Positions 11,895-23,098 of a DNA stretch of 64,000 nt are shown one piece after another (position 1 is the stretch's first letter; each line of letters starts with the position of its first letter). The notes below the pieces were generated by a model. That model was not told the origin of the DNA. It searched no databases and saw nothing but the letters and a program-made list of their open reading frames with translations. The stretch is from NCBI GenBank assembly GCA_025667525.1, contig CM046876.1, positions 85,725,512 to 85,789,511 of the forward strand, given 5' to 3'. The DNA comes from Glebionis coronaria (lineage: Eukaryota; Streptophyta; Magnoliopsida; Asterales; Asteraceae). Position numbers and translations under genes: made by a program.

Positions 11895-14538
11895 TGTCAC
11901 ACCTCACCATGGCGAAATATGAGGCGCGACGTATGGATATCATCACAATATGGCGTGTCTATAGAGATAACTATATGAAATAAGAATTGTCATAAAATGG
12001 TGACACAAAAGTCATGACAATATCTCATCAAATGCAAGAGTCTAGGTAAGTAGGTAACAGTCCTACCGAGCTTACCCAAGACAAACATATAACATAAACA
12101 AACAAATATATGTATGCCACAGTATCACTTATTAAAAGAAAAAATAAAAGCTAAGAAGGAAACAGGGATTCTCCTTCTATATGCATTCCTAAGCTTCTCC
12201 AATCCTAGCCACTTATGTTCTCATGCTTAACCATAGTATCACCTGAAAGAGACACTAAAACACGTCAACATAAAGTTGGTGAGAGTCATAGGTTTAGACT
12301 CCAACGCCAAATCAATTACAAGCTGTGAATAACGAACACAAATACAATAACATATGGACAATGTGCTACAATTATGTATTAACAACTATCATTCAAGATC
12401 AATCATTCCAAACCAAAATCCAAGGCTCCTACCTTGCCAAACAACATGGTACCATAGATGATCACACTATGTACCTATCCCAAGGCCACTACCTTGTCAA
12501 ACCACAAGGCCACTACCTTGTCAAACCACAAGGCCACTACCTTGTCAAACCACAAGGCCACTACCTTGTCAAACCACAATAACTGAGACGACTCGTGTCC
12601 CCCGATCCAAATCATACACAATCAAGAATCACATAGAACTTAATCATATAATGTACACACAAGTCCATATCAAATCACAAACACATTCACAACATCAATT
12701 TAGAAAATAACTCAACACAGTGTCTCTTCCATCCCATCTGGAAGTCAAAATCAATATTAAACATGGGACTATGAAACTCACCTGATTGCTTCTTCACAAC
12801 TCCTCGCACTAGCAACAAGCTAACAAACCAAAAACACGAAATCAATACACGAACCAATCACTAAGATGGCTCATCAACCTATGATGGAAATCTAGTCTAT
12901 TCCCGTATAATTACCTCATTGTTAAGCTCTAATCACCCCATTACCCTTCCTTAACAAGTCCCTAACTTGGTTAAGTTTAATAGCTATCCCGTTCATAATT
13001 TACACAAAACAGTCCCAGTTTTAGGTCTCAAAACATTAAGTCAAACGTCCACTTAAACATACCCATAGTTTCTGTAAAAGGAATATTCACACTTTTATAC
13101 ATGTTAGCTAAAACCTCCCATTTGCCCTAACCTTGAAGCTACTGTTAAGGCCCAGATATATGTGTATATATTGCTACCTATCCAGAATTCATTGATTTTA
13201 AACGTATGAAAAGTTCATTACCATTAGAGGGTCTTACCCAAAACCACAATCTTAGCCCAAGTGCAGATCCTTACTACAATATATAAACCAACTCTCATGT
13301 TCGTGAGAAGATCCAAATGCAAACCTAAGTACCCCAAACAACCCAAAACTTAAAAAGAAAACAGGCTGAATTCAAAACTATTTTGACCTCTGACTGTTGT
13401 AACCTGTTTTTGACCCACTTCCCGACCTCCAATTTAGTTCTCGTTTCTTGATTTAGAAAGCCAACTCTTTTCTATCCAGGGCTAGTTTGATCGCATCTTG
13501 AATGTTCCTAGAAGCCGAGATATGATCAAAACAATTGACTCAAAATTATGCCCAGTTTTTAAAAACGGGTTTAACAAAATCAACCTTATTAATTAACCCT
13601 GATCCCTCTAATTACAAGCCCTAATTTATATAATCATCATATTATGATTAATACAACATTAATTTAATGTTTTTAAATTAAACCCTAACCTAAATCCATC
13701 ATAAGATGATTAAAGAAATCATAAAAACAATTTAATTGAAAAGGGTTTGAAGATTTTAACTTAGATTTTTTTGGAAAACAAGATTTTTGATGAAGAACCC
13801 TAATTTTCTCCATGAATGTCGACCCATACTTGATCTCCAGGGATTTTATGAAGTGTTTTGATAAAAATAAAGCTTTCTATAATTTCCTAACAAGTCCTTG
13901 GCCCATATACAAAAGCCCGGTTCCCTTTTTCCCTTTTTTCCCCTTTTCTTTTCTTTGGTGCGTCTAAACCGACCCAAACACCCCTAATTTCGTTTTTTTC
14001 TTCTATTTATTATTAATATATGTATTAATAACATTACCTTAATTTTCCTTTATTTATTTCTGCTCCTAAAGCCTCCAAAGCCTCAAAACCGTAAAACTAG
14101 TCAGTTTTTACGCGTTTTACCGTAAAAGACGTAAAATATACACTTTTAATAAAAATCTCAAATTTTGAAATAAACTTTATAAATAAGTCCTAAATGACTT
14201 AAAACCATCCCGAAAAATATTCATATGACTAATTACCTCATCCGAGACCTCTAAATGCTAAACCGTAAATCGTAAAAAAAATACGATTTTCTATAATACA
14301 TATACGTATACGTAAACACCAAAATATCACCATTTCCTTTCATAGTCACAACTTGTGAGCTCATGAACATGAAATAACCAATCCTTGATTTACTTATGAG
14401 TACTTCTATACTCATAAACGATAACCACACCAACCTTAATCACTCAAAATAAACACGTAATTACACAAATTAAGTAAGCACACATAAAATAACCTAAAAC
14501 TAAGACCAAATGACAAACCCAAAACCACGGTTCTCACA
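11895..14538 (-). repeat. 5' LTR of the non-autonomous element (2,644 bp)
   Basis: This is the partner of 7395-10012. The plus-strand ends are TGTCACACCTC and GGTTCTCACA; one base is changed in the terminal heptamer relative to the partner. The TSD TTCAA follows at 14539-14543. Confidence 0.85.
12483..12578. repeat. 24-bp tandem repeat, 4 copies
   Basis: Four identical units of the repeat described at 7981-8052. The extra unit accounts for most of the length difference between the two LTRs. Confidence 0.9.
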
Positions 14539-15087
14539 TTCAAGGTTTCAACACGAGGAAAAGAGGTTCAATATCGATTATGTTTATCTATGACTCCTAT
14601 GATGGAAATTACAAATTTTACTAGGAAACTTAAGTATAGATACGGACATAAATGACATTTGTAATTTTATCAAGACAGATACTATAATTAGGATTGGTTA
14701 AACTTCTCTTGCAGAGCAAGGATGTTTACTACTCAACTTAGGATATGTTTCTACCCCCTCCCCCATATCAATAAATAGAGATGAGGGTGATGATAATTAT
14801 TCATTTGTTTTCCTCGTTGTAATATCTTTATTAGGTGATTTAATAAAGGTTATGGATGAGGGTGTAATGTGGTCATATTCTTGAAAAAGAAGGTTATATT
14901 ATGAAGATGCACATGGGTAGAATCAAGGTGATCAAAGGTTTTTGGGTTATAATGACTGGGATCAAGAGACAGAACTCTATGTATATTCTTGAAGCAAAAG
15001 AGATTACTTATAATGTACAAAAGCAGGTGTTCAATACAAGTTGGATTCAAACAACTTGATTTTAAATAAGTTGGATCCAAGCAATTA
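14539..15087 (+). pseudogene. Chimeric copia remnant: degraded LTR piece plus internal fragment
   Basis: 14570-14878 is a diverged copy of the LTR at 15088-15475 (shared 'ggattggttaaacttctctt', 'aaggatgttt' and 'ctcgttgtaatatcttt' segments). It joins directly to an internal fragment (14880-15087) that encodes the 'GRIKVIKGF' segment and the start of the KQVGF-type repeat, and then stops at the next LTR. The order LTR / internal scrap / LTR suggests a tandem array reshaped by unequal recombination or deletion. Confidence 0.7.
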
Positions 15088-15475
15088 TGTTGAGTATCAA
15101 TTATATTTATTTACGATTCTTACGGTAAAAATTATAGGAATTTAGTAGTAAAGTTAATTATAGATTAAGGAATTAAGTGTACATTCTATATTTTTCACGA
15201 CAAGAGGATAACTAGGATTGGTTAAACTTGTGTTGCACGACAAGGATGTTTCCTATTCAACTAAGGATAGGTTTCCACCCCTTCATCTTAGTAAATATAG
15301 ATGAGGGGTGATGTTAGTTATTTATTCGTCTTCCTCGTTGTAATATCTTTGTTAGATCATTTAAATAAAGGTTGTGTGTGACGATGTAATGTGTTCATAT
15401 ATTTGTCGCTTCTTTTGTAATCTTTTGTATCTTTCGTTTTTGTTACTTGTGCTAGATACAATTCGCGATCTAGCA
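15088..15475 (+). repeat. Copia LTR (388 bp)
   Basis: The block starts TGTTGAGTATC and ends GATCTAGCA, followed by a decayed primer-site region ('ttctaatttcgaact'). It is a relative of the LTR split by the MULE (16284-22636) and of 14570-14878. Confidence 0.75.
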
Positions 15476-16283
15476 TTCTAATTTCGAACTAGTCCACAGA
15501 TGTCATATTTATTAGGTGATTCAATGGGTTTTTCATGTATGAATTTAAGGTTTGATTGTGTTTCAGTTCATTAGGTGATAACATGACATGGACTATTGAA
15601 AGGACATGGAAAGTAAAGATACAAGTGCATGATAGATCAAGCTTTATACTCGAAGATGTCAGGTATGTTCCAAGGTTAAAAAGATGTTTAATTTTATTAG
15701 GTACTCCTAAAAAAATTATACTATGAAGATGCTCATGGGTAGAATCAAGGTGATCAAAGGTTTTTGGGTTATAATGACTTGAAAGGGATAGAACTCTATG
15801 TATATTCTTGAAGCAAAAGTGGCTACTTATAATGTACAAAAGCACGTGTTCAAAACAAGTTGGATTCAAACAACTTGTTCTAAACAAGTTTGGTCCAAGT
15901 AAGTTGGTGTTAAACAAGTTGTGTTCAAACAACTTTGTCCTAGTGTTTAAAAAAGAGTCGATGGAGTACAAGTTGATAAATGTGTTTGGTTTGAGGGGTA
16001 ACTACATGGAGCTCAAAAGAATCGTGACATAGAGGTTTTTTAGGTGTTGTAGTAGCTCAAAGCGAGTTGGAGGACAAGCAACTTGAAAAAATACAGACAC
16101 GAAATGTTAGGTAAATTAGCAGGAAAAGGTACACATTGGTAAAAAGGAGTACCTAGTCAAGAGGGTGCATATGGTAATGTTGCTGAAAAAGAAAGTGAAG
16201 GAGTGTAAGAAGCTAATTTAATAAAATTACTAAAGTATAATGCCTAGTCGACACTAGTTCAAGGTTTCTGCACTAAGAAAAGA
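15476..16283 (+). pseudogene. Ty1/copia gag-protease fragment, second decayed copy
   Basis: Collinear with 6600-7394: 'gttcattaggtgataacatg' through 'ggtagaatcaaggtgatcaa', the KQVGF-type repeat (15852-15935), and an ending at 'gcctagtcgaca', then 'ctagttcaagg'. All frames are broken. This copy lacks the 7.1-kb insertion and so shows the empty site of the 7395-14538 element. Confidence 0.75.
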
Positions 16284-16299
16284 TGCTGAGTATAAATTA

Positions 16300-16424
16300 G
16301 GGCTAATGACAAAAAAATGTATCTAACTTGACACTTTTTACCATTCTGTGTAGCCTTCTTTTTTTCCCCATATTATCATGGAAGTCCTTCATTTCACCCA
16401 TTTCGTGTACTGGGTTACCTGCTT
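16300..16424 (+). repeat. Left terminal inverted repeat of the MULE (125 bp)
   Basis: It pairs with 22144-22267 in inverted orientation with only about three differences by eye (two substitutions and one C indel). The match ends at 'cctgctt'. Confidence 0.9.
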
Positions 16425-16549
16425 GACTGGCTACGCCTACGTGGAGCCGGTTTCTACCATGTCATTTTTTTAATTTTTTTTTTTCGTTTTTATTCTTTAC
16501 TCACTTATCCCTTACATATCCAACCACTCATTTTCATAACCTTATCTTT

Positions 16550-16556
16550 TATAAAT
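16550..16556 (+). promoter_or_regulatory. TATA box of the GRF gene
   Basis: TATAAAT lies 42 bases upstream of the ATG at 16598 and is followed by a pyrimidine-rich leader. It lies inside the MULE, about 125 bp in from the TIR end. Confidence 0.55.
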
Positions 16557-16597
16557 TCTCTCTCAAACTAGCAATTTGTAATCCCCTTTCCAAAATC

Positions 16598-17134
16598 ATG
16601 CCTTCATCATCATCAACTAGCAGATCTAATCAAAGGGACATGTATTTCTACATCAATTCAACCCATTGTGATTGCATACCACCATTACCAGTTTATGAGC
16701 AAGTTGCTTGGACCCCTACTAATACAGGTCAAAAATTCAAGTCATGTCCCATCTATGTAAGTTCATTAGCCTATTTTTTATTTAATTCATTTGTCTAACA
16801 AACTATGTTCTTGATTGATTAACTTTTTTTGTGTTAGGATAAAAAGAAAAAGTGTAACTTTTATGGATTTACTGAGCTAGAACTACCAAGCAAATATTAC
16901 AAAGATTTGTTATACAACACCCATGAAGAAAATAAGAGATTGAGGAACTTGACAAACCATTCCACATCTGATGAATCTTACACTGTTCCCGCCCCTGTTC
17001 CCAGTGTTGAAGTGATGAAAATGATGGATGAGTTGACTTTTATAAAGTCAAAAGTCAAGGTTTATGATAAAATCTTGTTTGTAATATGTTTCATTGTTGT
17101 GGCAGTTGTTGCAATTGTAATGCTTCCAGCTTAA
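16598..17134 (+). CDS. GRF-type zinc-finger, single-TM protein carried by the MULE (2 exons)
   Basis: Exons 16598-16756 and 16838-17134 are joined across a clean intron (TAT|gtaagt ... tgttag|GAT), giving a 151-aa product with no lesion. The N-terminus is Ser-rich. Residues ~24-66 form a GRF-type zinc finger: CDC, then NTGQKFKSCP, then KCNFYGF. A polar segment with a likely coiled coil (residues ~67-128, YNTHEENKRLRNL and EVMKMMDELTFIKSKVK) follows, ending in one hydrophobic helix (KILFVICFIVVAVVAIVML). GRF fingers bind nucleic acid in other proteins; the tail suggests membrane anchoring. The gene lies wholly between the MULE ends and is convergent with the transposase gene. Its role in the element is unknown; it could be a captured host gene or an accessory transposition factor. 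Confidence 0.8.
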
Positions 17135-17597
17135 GTAGCGAATCATAATGTATTTTGATGTCAATTGTAATGTATTTTAATGTCAATTGTCACTTGTTAT
17201 GGATTCTTAAATGTTTAATGACATGACAGTTTTCCCTTGTTTTATACTTGGTTCTTGCACACAACTTATGATCAAACTTGCTTCAATTCCTATACAAATT
17301 GAAACCACACATCTGTTTGTTGCACCTGCAAAATATGATCTATACCTGCTGAACTTTCACAAATAAATTGCCATAATTATATAACAGTTTAGGACCAAAC
17401 ATTTTAGTAAAAGGATTTCATCATTAGATACTAATTATGCCCAACAGTTTGAAGGCATAATAATGAGAGAGTATAGAGATCCTCTACTTAAGTTCAGGTG
17501 CATAGAGTCTTACATAACATAGTCAACCAACATAAAAGTAAGACCACAACATATACATACAAAAGAAGTGCCTATTTCATAATACATAATAAGAAAA
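17135..17597. other. Intergenic stretch between the two convergent MULE genes
   Basis: It holds the 3' untranslated parts of both genes. A short direct repeat 'tgtcaattgtaatgtatttt' lies just after the GRF stop codon (17139-17185). No further gene was seen. Confidence 0.55.
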
Positions 17598-20500
17598 TTA
17601 ATCCAAATCTAGTGCAGTTGAGCTTGTAGATCCAATGCTAGTAACTTCTTTTGCCAACTTCCGCTTCAAAATCCTTTCACTTCTTTGCCTTGGCTTGATA
17701 AAGCTCATTACACCTCTTGCTCTAGATTCTTGTTCTGCATGTCCTCCAACCTGTTCTTGTGGTGTCGGGCTAGCTTGAGAAGACGTGAATGCAGATTTGG
17801 AGAAGTTACGGCTTATTTGAGTTGCATGTTGTCCAGATTCTGACTTGTCAATGGGACCACTTTCATCAGCACTTTGTCCTAACCCAAACCATCTACCTAA
17901 CTTACCAAACCTTGCCGCTGATACATAACTTCACTTATAGCCTCTTGTAGTTTTTTTACCCTTTTACCTCTTCCCAGCTGCTCTTAGCTAGAACCACCAA
18001 TACCGGGTTCATTTCTTGGCTGCTCAACAACAGTTGGCTGGTTTGAACCACCAAAACCATCTGCATTTCTTCGCTGCTCAACAGTTGGCTGGTTTGAACC
18101 AACAATACCCTCTGCCTGAGTAGAAACCCTAAGACCACAGCCCTGAGTTGATCCTCCAACACCCCTGCCCTGAATTGAACGCTCACCAAGGTTTATATCA
18201 TAGTCACTTATATAGCCCTCTGTCTGTTGTTCATCGACAACTCGGTGTGGTTCCATTCCAATATCCTCATCAACAAGTGAAGTGCCTACTAGAGGATTCT
18301 TTCTAGGCCTACCTTTCTTACCTGGGGGTTTGGGTGGTAATACAACTGTGGGATTAGTACAACCCTTCTTATTGTGTCCCTTTTGTTGACAATTACAACA
18401 AGTCATAGTAACACCCTCCTTAGAAACATTGCTTGTGTTCTTGTTTTCATGGGGAGCCCTAATCCTCTTCTTTCGTGGCCTACCGGGCATTGTTTTCAGC
18501 TTAGGAGGCAACACTCTAGACATATCATTACAATCAGGCCAAAAAGACATTCCACCAACTGGTGCTAGGTATTGGTGATATGCATCATGAAAGGCTTGTT
18601 TCCTAAAACAAGCCGGAACATATTCCTCTACCATTCTTCCTAACTTGAAAATAACAGCTATAACATGACAACATGGCAAACCTGATAGTTGCCACATTCT
18701 GCAACTACATGTTCTTCGCTGCTCATCAACCCCATATGCTTGTGACCCATTTCTGACTTTAAATAGTCCACCACCAGTTGATATAATATGCCAATACCTA
18801 TATAAGCATATAACAATTTAGTACCGACTTTTGATATAACATGACAATTTAATAACATAGAAATACCTGTGCTGGTCTTTAGTAGCTTCTAGTCTTTTCT
18901 GAATGTTTGGACATATATCCCCGTTCTATTTTTCACACAGATTCCTCATAATATGCATTCTTTCCAAGACAATGACCCTCATTGCTTCAAGCATAGTTAT
19001 AAGGGGCTTATTCCTAACACTTAATATGACCGAGTTAAAGCATTCACTAAACCCGTTTTCAATAGCTTCATAATTGGGACCTATGTGGAAATATGCCCTT
19101 GACCATGTTTTCGGATCTTTTTTCAAAAGGTAGTCATAAGCATTTGGGTTGGCCTTTTTAATCCTCTCCATGATTTTGTTGAACATTCCGGGAAAGGAAG
19201 CCTTTGAAGCAGACCAAAACAGTAATCTAAACTCTAGCCCGCTGTACTGCTTTCTAAAATTTTTGTATATGTGACGAGCACATTGTCGATGTTCGGCGTG
19301 TGGCATAACTTCCTTAACAGCTTCAATCAACCCCTAATAGAAAAAACATAAACCGTGTTATGACGAACATATTAAGCTATAAAGTTAATGTAGTACGACA
19401 TCAATATTAAAACAAAATACTTACTTTGTGTTGATCCGACATCAGTGTTAATTCATTACCAGTGGGCATATCTATGTCATCACCAAGTAAATCTAGGAAC
19501 CACCTCCAGTTGTCTTTGTTCTCAACATTTACAACAGCCCACGCAACCGGATAAATGTGATTGTTTGCGTCTCGGCCAATGGCTGTTAGTATTTCACCCT
19601 GACTTGGTTTCTTAAGAAAACAACCATCCAACGCAATTATCTTTCTACATCCTAGTTTCCATCCCTCTTTTAAGCCTTTGAAACAGACGTAAAACCTATC
19701 AAAATAAGTTTTATCATCTTCGTTCACTGTAACTCCTACCTTACACGTGGAACCTGGATTTGAATCCAATATTGCCTTAGCATATGACCGAATATACCCA
19801 TAATGGTCTTCCATATTTGTTTCCCCCTCGTTAAGAGCCCACCTTTTTGCATTTCAACATTGATTTGGGGTAACAATACACTTATACTTTTTTAATACTA
19901 AATAAGCAATTTCATGAAGCTTAATATCTGGATTCAACCTTATCTTTTGGCCAAAGTGCCTACCAATCCATTTATAGCTAACTAAAGTCCCATACTTAAA
20001 CTGCCTAACACACGTATGTTCATCAACCATTGAAATTACCTGAAAAGAGTTCTCATTTGTCATCTTCCTACCGTAACACCTCCACTTACATTTGGATCTA
20101 TCAGCTTCACTTGGATATCTTTTAAACTTGATTCGTTTTCCTAACTTAGGGTTCGTAAGTGTTTCTGGTCGTAAACCACATTTAGCTATTACCTTGGTAC
20201 TTTCACTTTTGTAGAACCATAGAGAGAAGCCGTTTGCAAGAGCATAATAAGTCAAACATTCTTTCAACTGTTCAGCGTCTACAAACTTTTCACTTACCTA
20301 CACAAACAATAGAATGTTAAGGACTGCAAACTAATTAATGAGTTATAAGTAATAACAAATTCAGTTGTAACATATTACCTTAGGTTTTCGCATCCTCCAG
20401 TGGTGTCCACATCGTGAATCGGATACTTTTCAACCTTGGTCTCAACAATATGGAATGGATCAATCAGACCATCATCTTGCTTCAACTTTCTCATCAAATC

Positions 20501-21772
20501 ATTCATGAAACCCTCATGCTGAAGTACCGCTTCATTATCACCTACAATCGGGTTCCGCTTCTGGCTTACACCACTAGAAGTGCCTTCGTTTGCAGGTGCA
20601 CTTTGTTGACTGCGAACCTTAGGTTTCTTCTTAGCTTCACTTTTTCGCTTCCTAAGTTCTATCAACTCTTCTTCACCTTCCGATAGATAGTCTATAGACT
20701 TGTCTGAATATACACTATCATTATCTGTATCGTCATACAAACTATCTGTAAAGCTGCCACCATCACTTCCACTGTCACTGGCACTATCACTTTCACTTTC
20801 TTATCTTCTAACATTCTCCTGAATTACAATACCCTTGTTCTTAGAAACATGCCTCCTAACACGTACCTTTTTTTTGTTCCATTACTCTTTTACCCTTTTG
20901 CTTTTCCATACTTTTTCTTTTTTCCACGGCTTTCTTAACTGTATCAGACCCTTCAGACAATGAATTAGCTCCATCATAAAATGAATCAGCTCCTTCAAAA
21001 ACAAAGTCACCTCCCTTATTACTATCTTGACCAACACTTGTACCCTTTTCCACGACTTTCTTAACTGTATCAGACCCTTTATGCAATGAATCATCTCCCT
21101 TGTTACTCTCTTCATTCACCACAACCTTGCCCTTATTAAAAACATAACTGGTTGGGCTACTCATTTGACTAGACAAGTTACGCTTAGTAATAGGGCTCTT
21201 TCTTCCCAATAGCTTACGCTTAACAACAGGGTTTTCAACTAAATTAACAACAGGGATGTCCATATCATCAGAACCTACTTTCTTTCTAGGGGTTCTAGTG
21301 GCAGCGTCTTCTTCAGCCCAAGAAACAAGCTCATCTAGAGACATGTTAGAGGCAACTTTTGACATTATTTCATGAATCCTGATCCTAGAAGTAGCCTCAT
21401 CCCCAGATTCTTCCATGCTAAGGTTTTTAAAATAAAAAGGTGCTAAGTTTTGATGCCTATGAGTAAAAACATATCTATTTTACCATATGACTCGACAAAC
21501 TCATACATAGCAGCTACATCAATATCCCTTTCTATGACTTTTAACCCTACTTCTAAGCTGCATTCTGGTAAGCAGAAATAAAATGCATTAATACCAGCAT
21601 GGTCTGTTTCTTCCTTAAGAAATCCACACATACTCTTATAATCCAATTTCTTATTCTTATACAACTTACAATGATAAACTAACCCATCTTCATACCTAAG
21701 TGGTTTAAACTTGAAGACGCCATCATGATGAACATCAAAAAACAACGCATCAGAACCACCAGATGGTGCCAT
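17598..21772 (-). pseudogene. MuDR-type transposase (mudrA-like), broken
   Basis: From right to left the gene encodes an N-terminal PB1-like part (start 21772), an acidic/Lys-rich linker, the MuDR DNA-binding region (20297 down to 19854), the MULE transposase core with IALDG and SDQHKG (the two Asp of the DDE set) and CARHIYKNF, then a SWIM zinc finger (TCSCRMWQLSGLPCCHV), a GRPRKKR AT-hook-like motif, a CCHC knuckle (CCNCQQKGHNKKGC) and a C-terminal tail ending at 17598. Introns with GT/AG borders fit at 20298-20378, 19334-19424 and 18798-18866. Lesions: frameshifts near 21465, at the T8 run 20868-20875 and near 20404; stops at 20801, 19854 (TGA), 18926 (TAG, where the reading expects Trp) and 17984; and another shift near 17935. 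It cannot make a full transposase. Confidence 0.9.
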
Positions 21773-22143
21773 CCTAACAAAAAATAAATAAATTATGAAA
21801 CCCTAAATCAAGAACATGGTAATTAACATAAAATTAATGCAATTAAATAAGGGATAATCAATAATTAACTGTTACTAACCTTGTGCACCAATCAATTTCA
21901 GGTTAATTTGGTTATCGACAACGATTATTGGGATTTTGTAAATTAGGGTTTGGTCTAGTTTGAATTGGGGATAAATGAGAGAGATTGAAAATTAAAGTTG
22001 TGATAACTGTGTGTGTGTGTTTGTGTGTGGGTAAGGGTATAAATGAACGTTAGTGGATAATCTACGTGGATGGTATTGTGTCAAATAAATACACATGTGG
22101 CAATAATATTTATAAAAAAAAAGATGGCAACCAGCTAACTTCT

Positions 22144-22267
22144 AAGCAGGTAACCCAGTACACGAAATGGGCGAAATGAAGGACTTCCATGATAATATGG
22201 GAAAAAAAGAAGGCTACACAGAACGGTAAAAAGTGTCAAGTTAGATACATTTTTTTGTCATTAGCCC
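22144..22267 (-). repeat. Right terminal inverted repeat of the MULE (124 bp)
   Basis: Inverted copy of 16300-16424. The transposase start codon is ~370 bp inside it, so its promoter probably lies in or near this repeat. Confidence 0.9.
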
Positions 22268-22636
22268 TATAAATTATGTATATTTATGATTCTTACAGTG
22301 GAAAATTGTAGTATTTTAGTAGTAAACTTAAGTATAGATTAAGGAGTTAATTGTACATTCTATATTTATAATGACAAGACTATAACTAGGATTGGTTAAA
22401 CTTGTCTTGCATGGCAAGGATGTTTCCTATTCAACTTAGGATAGTTGCCACCCTTTCATCTAGATGAGGGGTTATTCTAGTTATTCATTCATCTCCCTCG
22501 TTGTAATATATTTATTAAGTGATTTAATTAAGGTTGTGTATGAGGATGTAATATGTTCATATTCTTCTCGGTTCTCTCTAATTTCTTGTGTCTCTCATTT
22601 TTGTTACGTATGTTAGATACAACTGGCGATATAGCA

Positions 22637-23020
22637 TTCCGATATCAAACTTCGAGTTTGATGATCTCATTGTCCCAAAGGAACATTTTACAAAAAGATA
22701 ATCGGTAGTCAATTAAATGAAGAAGACGTTGCAAATTTAGTCCTTGATTCGTCGAACAAATCGAAATAAAACTGGTTTCGTGGGCAATTTGCAATTTTAG
22801 AAAACATTAGACATAATTTGCAATTAACTTTGTTTTACGAATGACTCGGAACATACTCAAAACCGTCCAAAAAATGGATTTGTCCGAAGCACGAAACATC
22901 CTATAACCTTCCAAAACAAAGCAACCATGCAAGACGTACCCGTTAGGCAATTGCTATCAAACAAACTCGTCATATGCATGCTTACTTTAGCTGTACCCAG
23001 TTGTCACTTAATGACTACAT
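22637..23020. other. Spacer upstream of the EF-hand gene
   Basis: It begins with the decayed copia primer-site region and continues as AT-rich sequence with repeated 'atttgcaatt' (22788 and 22817 areas). This is presumably the distal promoter of the gene at 23099. Nothing else is recognised. Confidence 0.5.
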
Positions 23021-23028
23021 CTATATAT
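23021..23028 (+). promoter_or_regulatory. TATA box of the EF-hand gene
   Basis: CTATATAT, followed by 'ta', lies 71 bases upstream of the ATG at 23099, a typical plant spacing with a short CA/T-rich leader. Confidence 0.65.
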
Positions 23029-23098
23029 TACCATCCCAACACATTACATGTATCAAACATCAAAACCGCATCTTCAATCTTCAACTTTTGTTATATCC

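Larger units (their letters stand above)
7395..14538 (-). mobile_element. Complete non-autonomous LTR retrotransposon (LARD-like), minus strand
   Basis: Two similar LTRs (7395-10012 and 11895-14538, about 2.6 kb each) flank a 1.88-kb internal region without retrotransposon genes. The element is bounded by the 5-bp target duplication TTCAA (7390-7394 and 14539-14543). On the minus strand the primer site (rc of 11880-11891, TGGTATCAGAGA) lies next to the right LTR and the purine tract (rc of 10013-10024) next to the left LTR, so transcription runs right to left. The LTR termini TGTGACA...TGTGACA and the 'cgggacgagatttct' segment before the purine tract are like those of Tekay-type Ty3/gypsy elements. 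It presumably depends on proteins of such an element. It sits inside an older copia fragment. Confidence 0.85.
16300..22267. mobile_element. Mutator-like element (MULE), 5,968 bp, complete ends
   Basis: Long terminal inverted repeats begin GGGCTAATGAC, and a perfect 9-bp target duplication TATAAATTA lies at 16291-16299 and 22268-22276. Nine-bp duplications and long TIRs are the hallmark of Mutator-type elements. Inside are a broken MuDR-type transposase gene (minus) and an intact small gene (plus) facing it, a convergent layout like mudrA/mudrB of MuDR. A short GT microsatellite is at 22010-22029. The element landed in an older copia LTR. Confidence 0.93.
16284..22636 (+). repeat. Copia LTR split by the MULE insertion (376 bp without it)
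   Basis: The left piece 16284-16299 (TGCTGAG, then TATAAATTA) and the right piece 22277-22636 together align with 15088-15475. The right end GATATAGCA is followed by 'ttccgatatcaaact', a decayed TGGTATCAGAGC primer site. The 9 bases TATAAATTA are duplicated at the break. Confidence 0.8.

Noticed and set aside
17139..17185. Repeat 'tgtcaattgtaatgtatttt' after the GRF gene as a terminator or regulatory element
   Set aside because: Just two copies in AT-rich 3' UTR sequence; no structure beyond the repeat.
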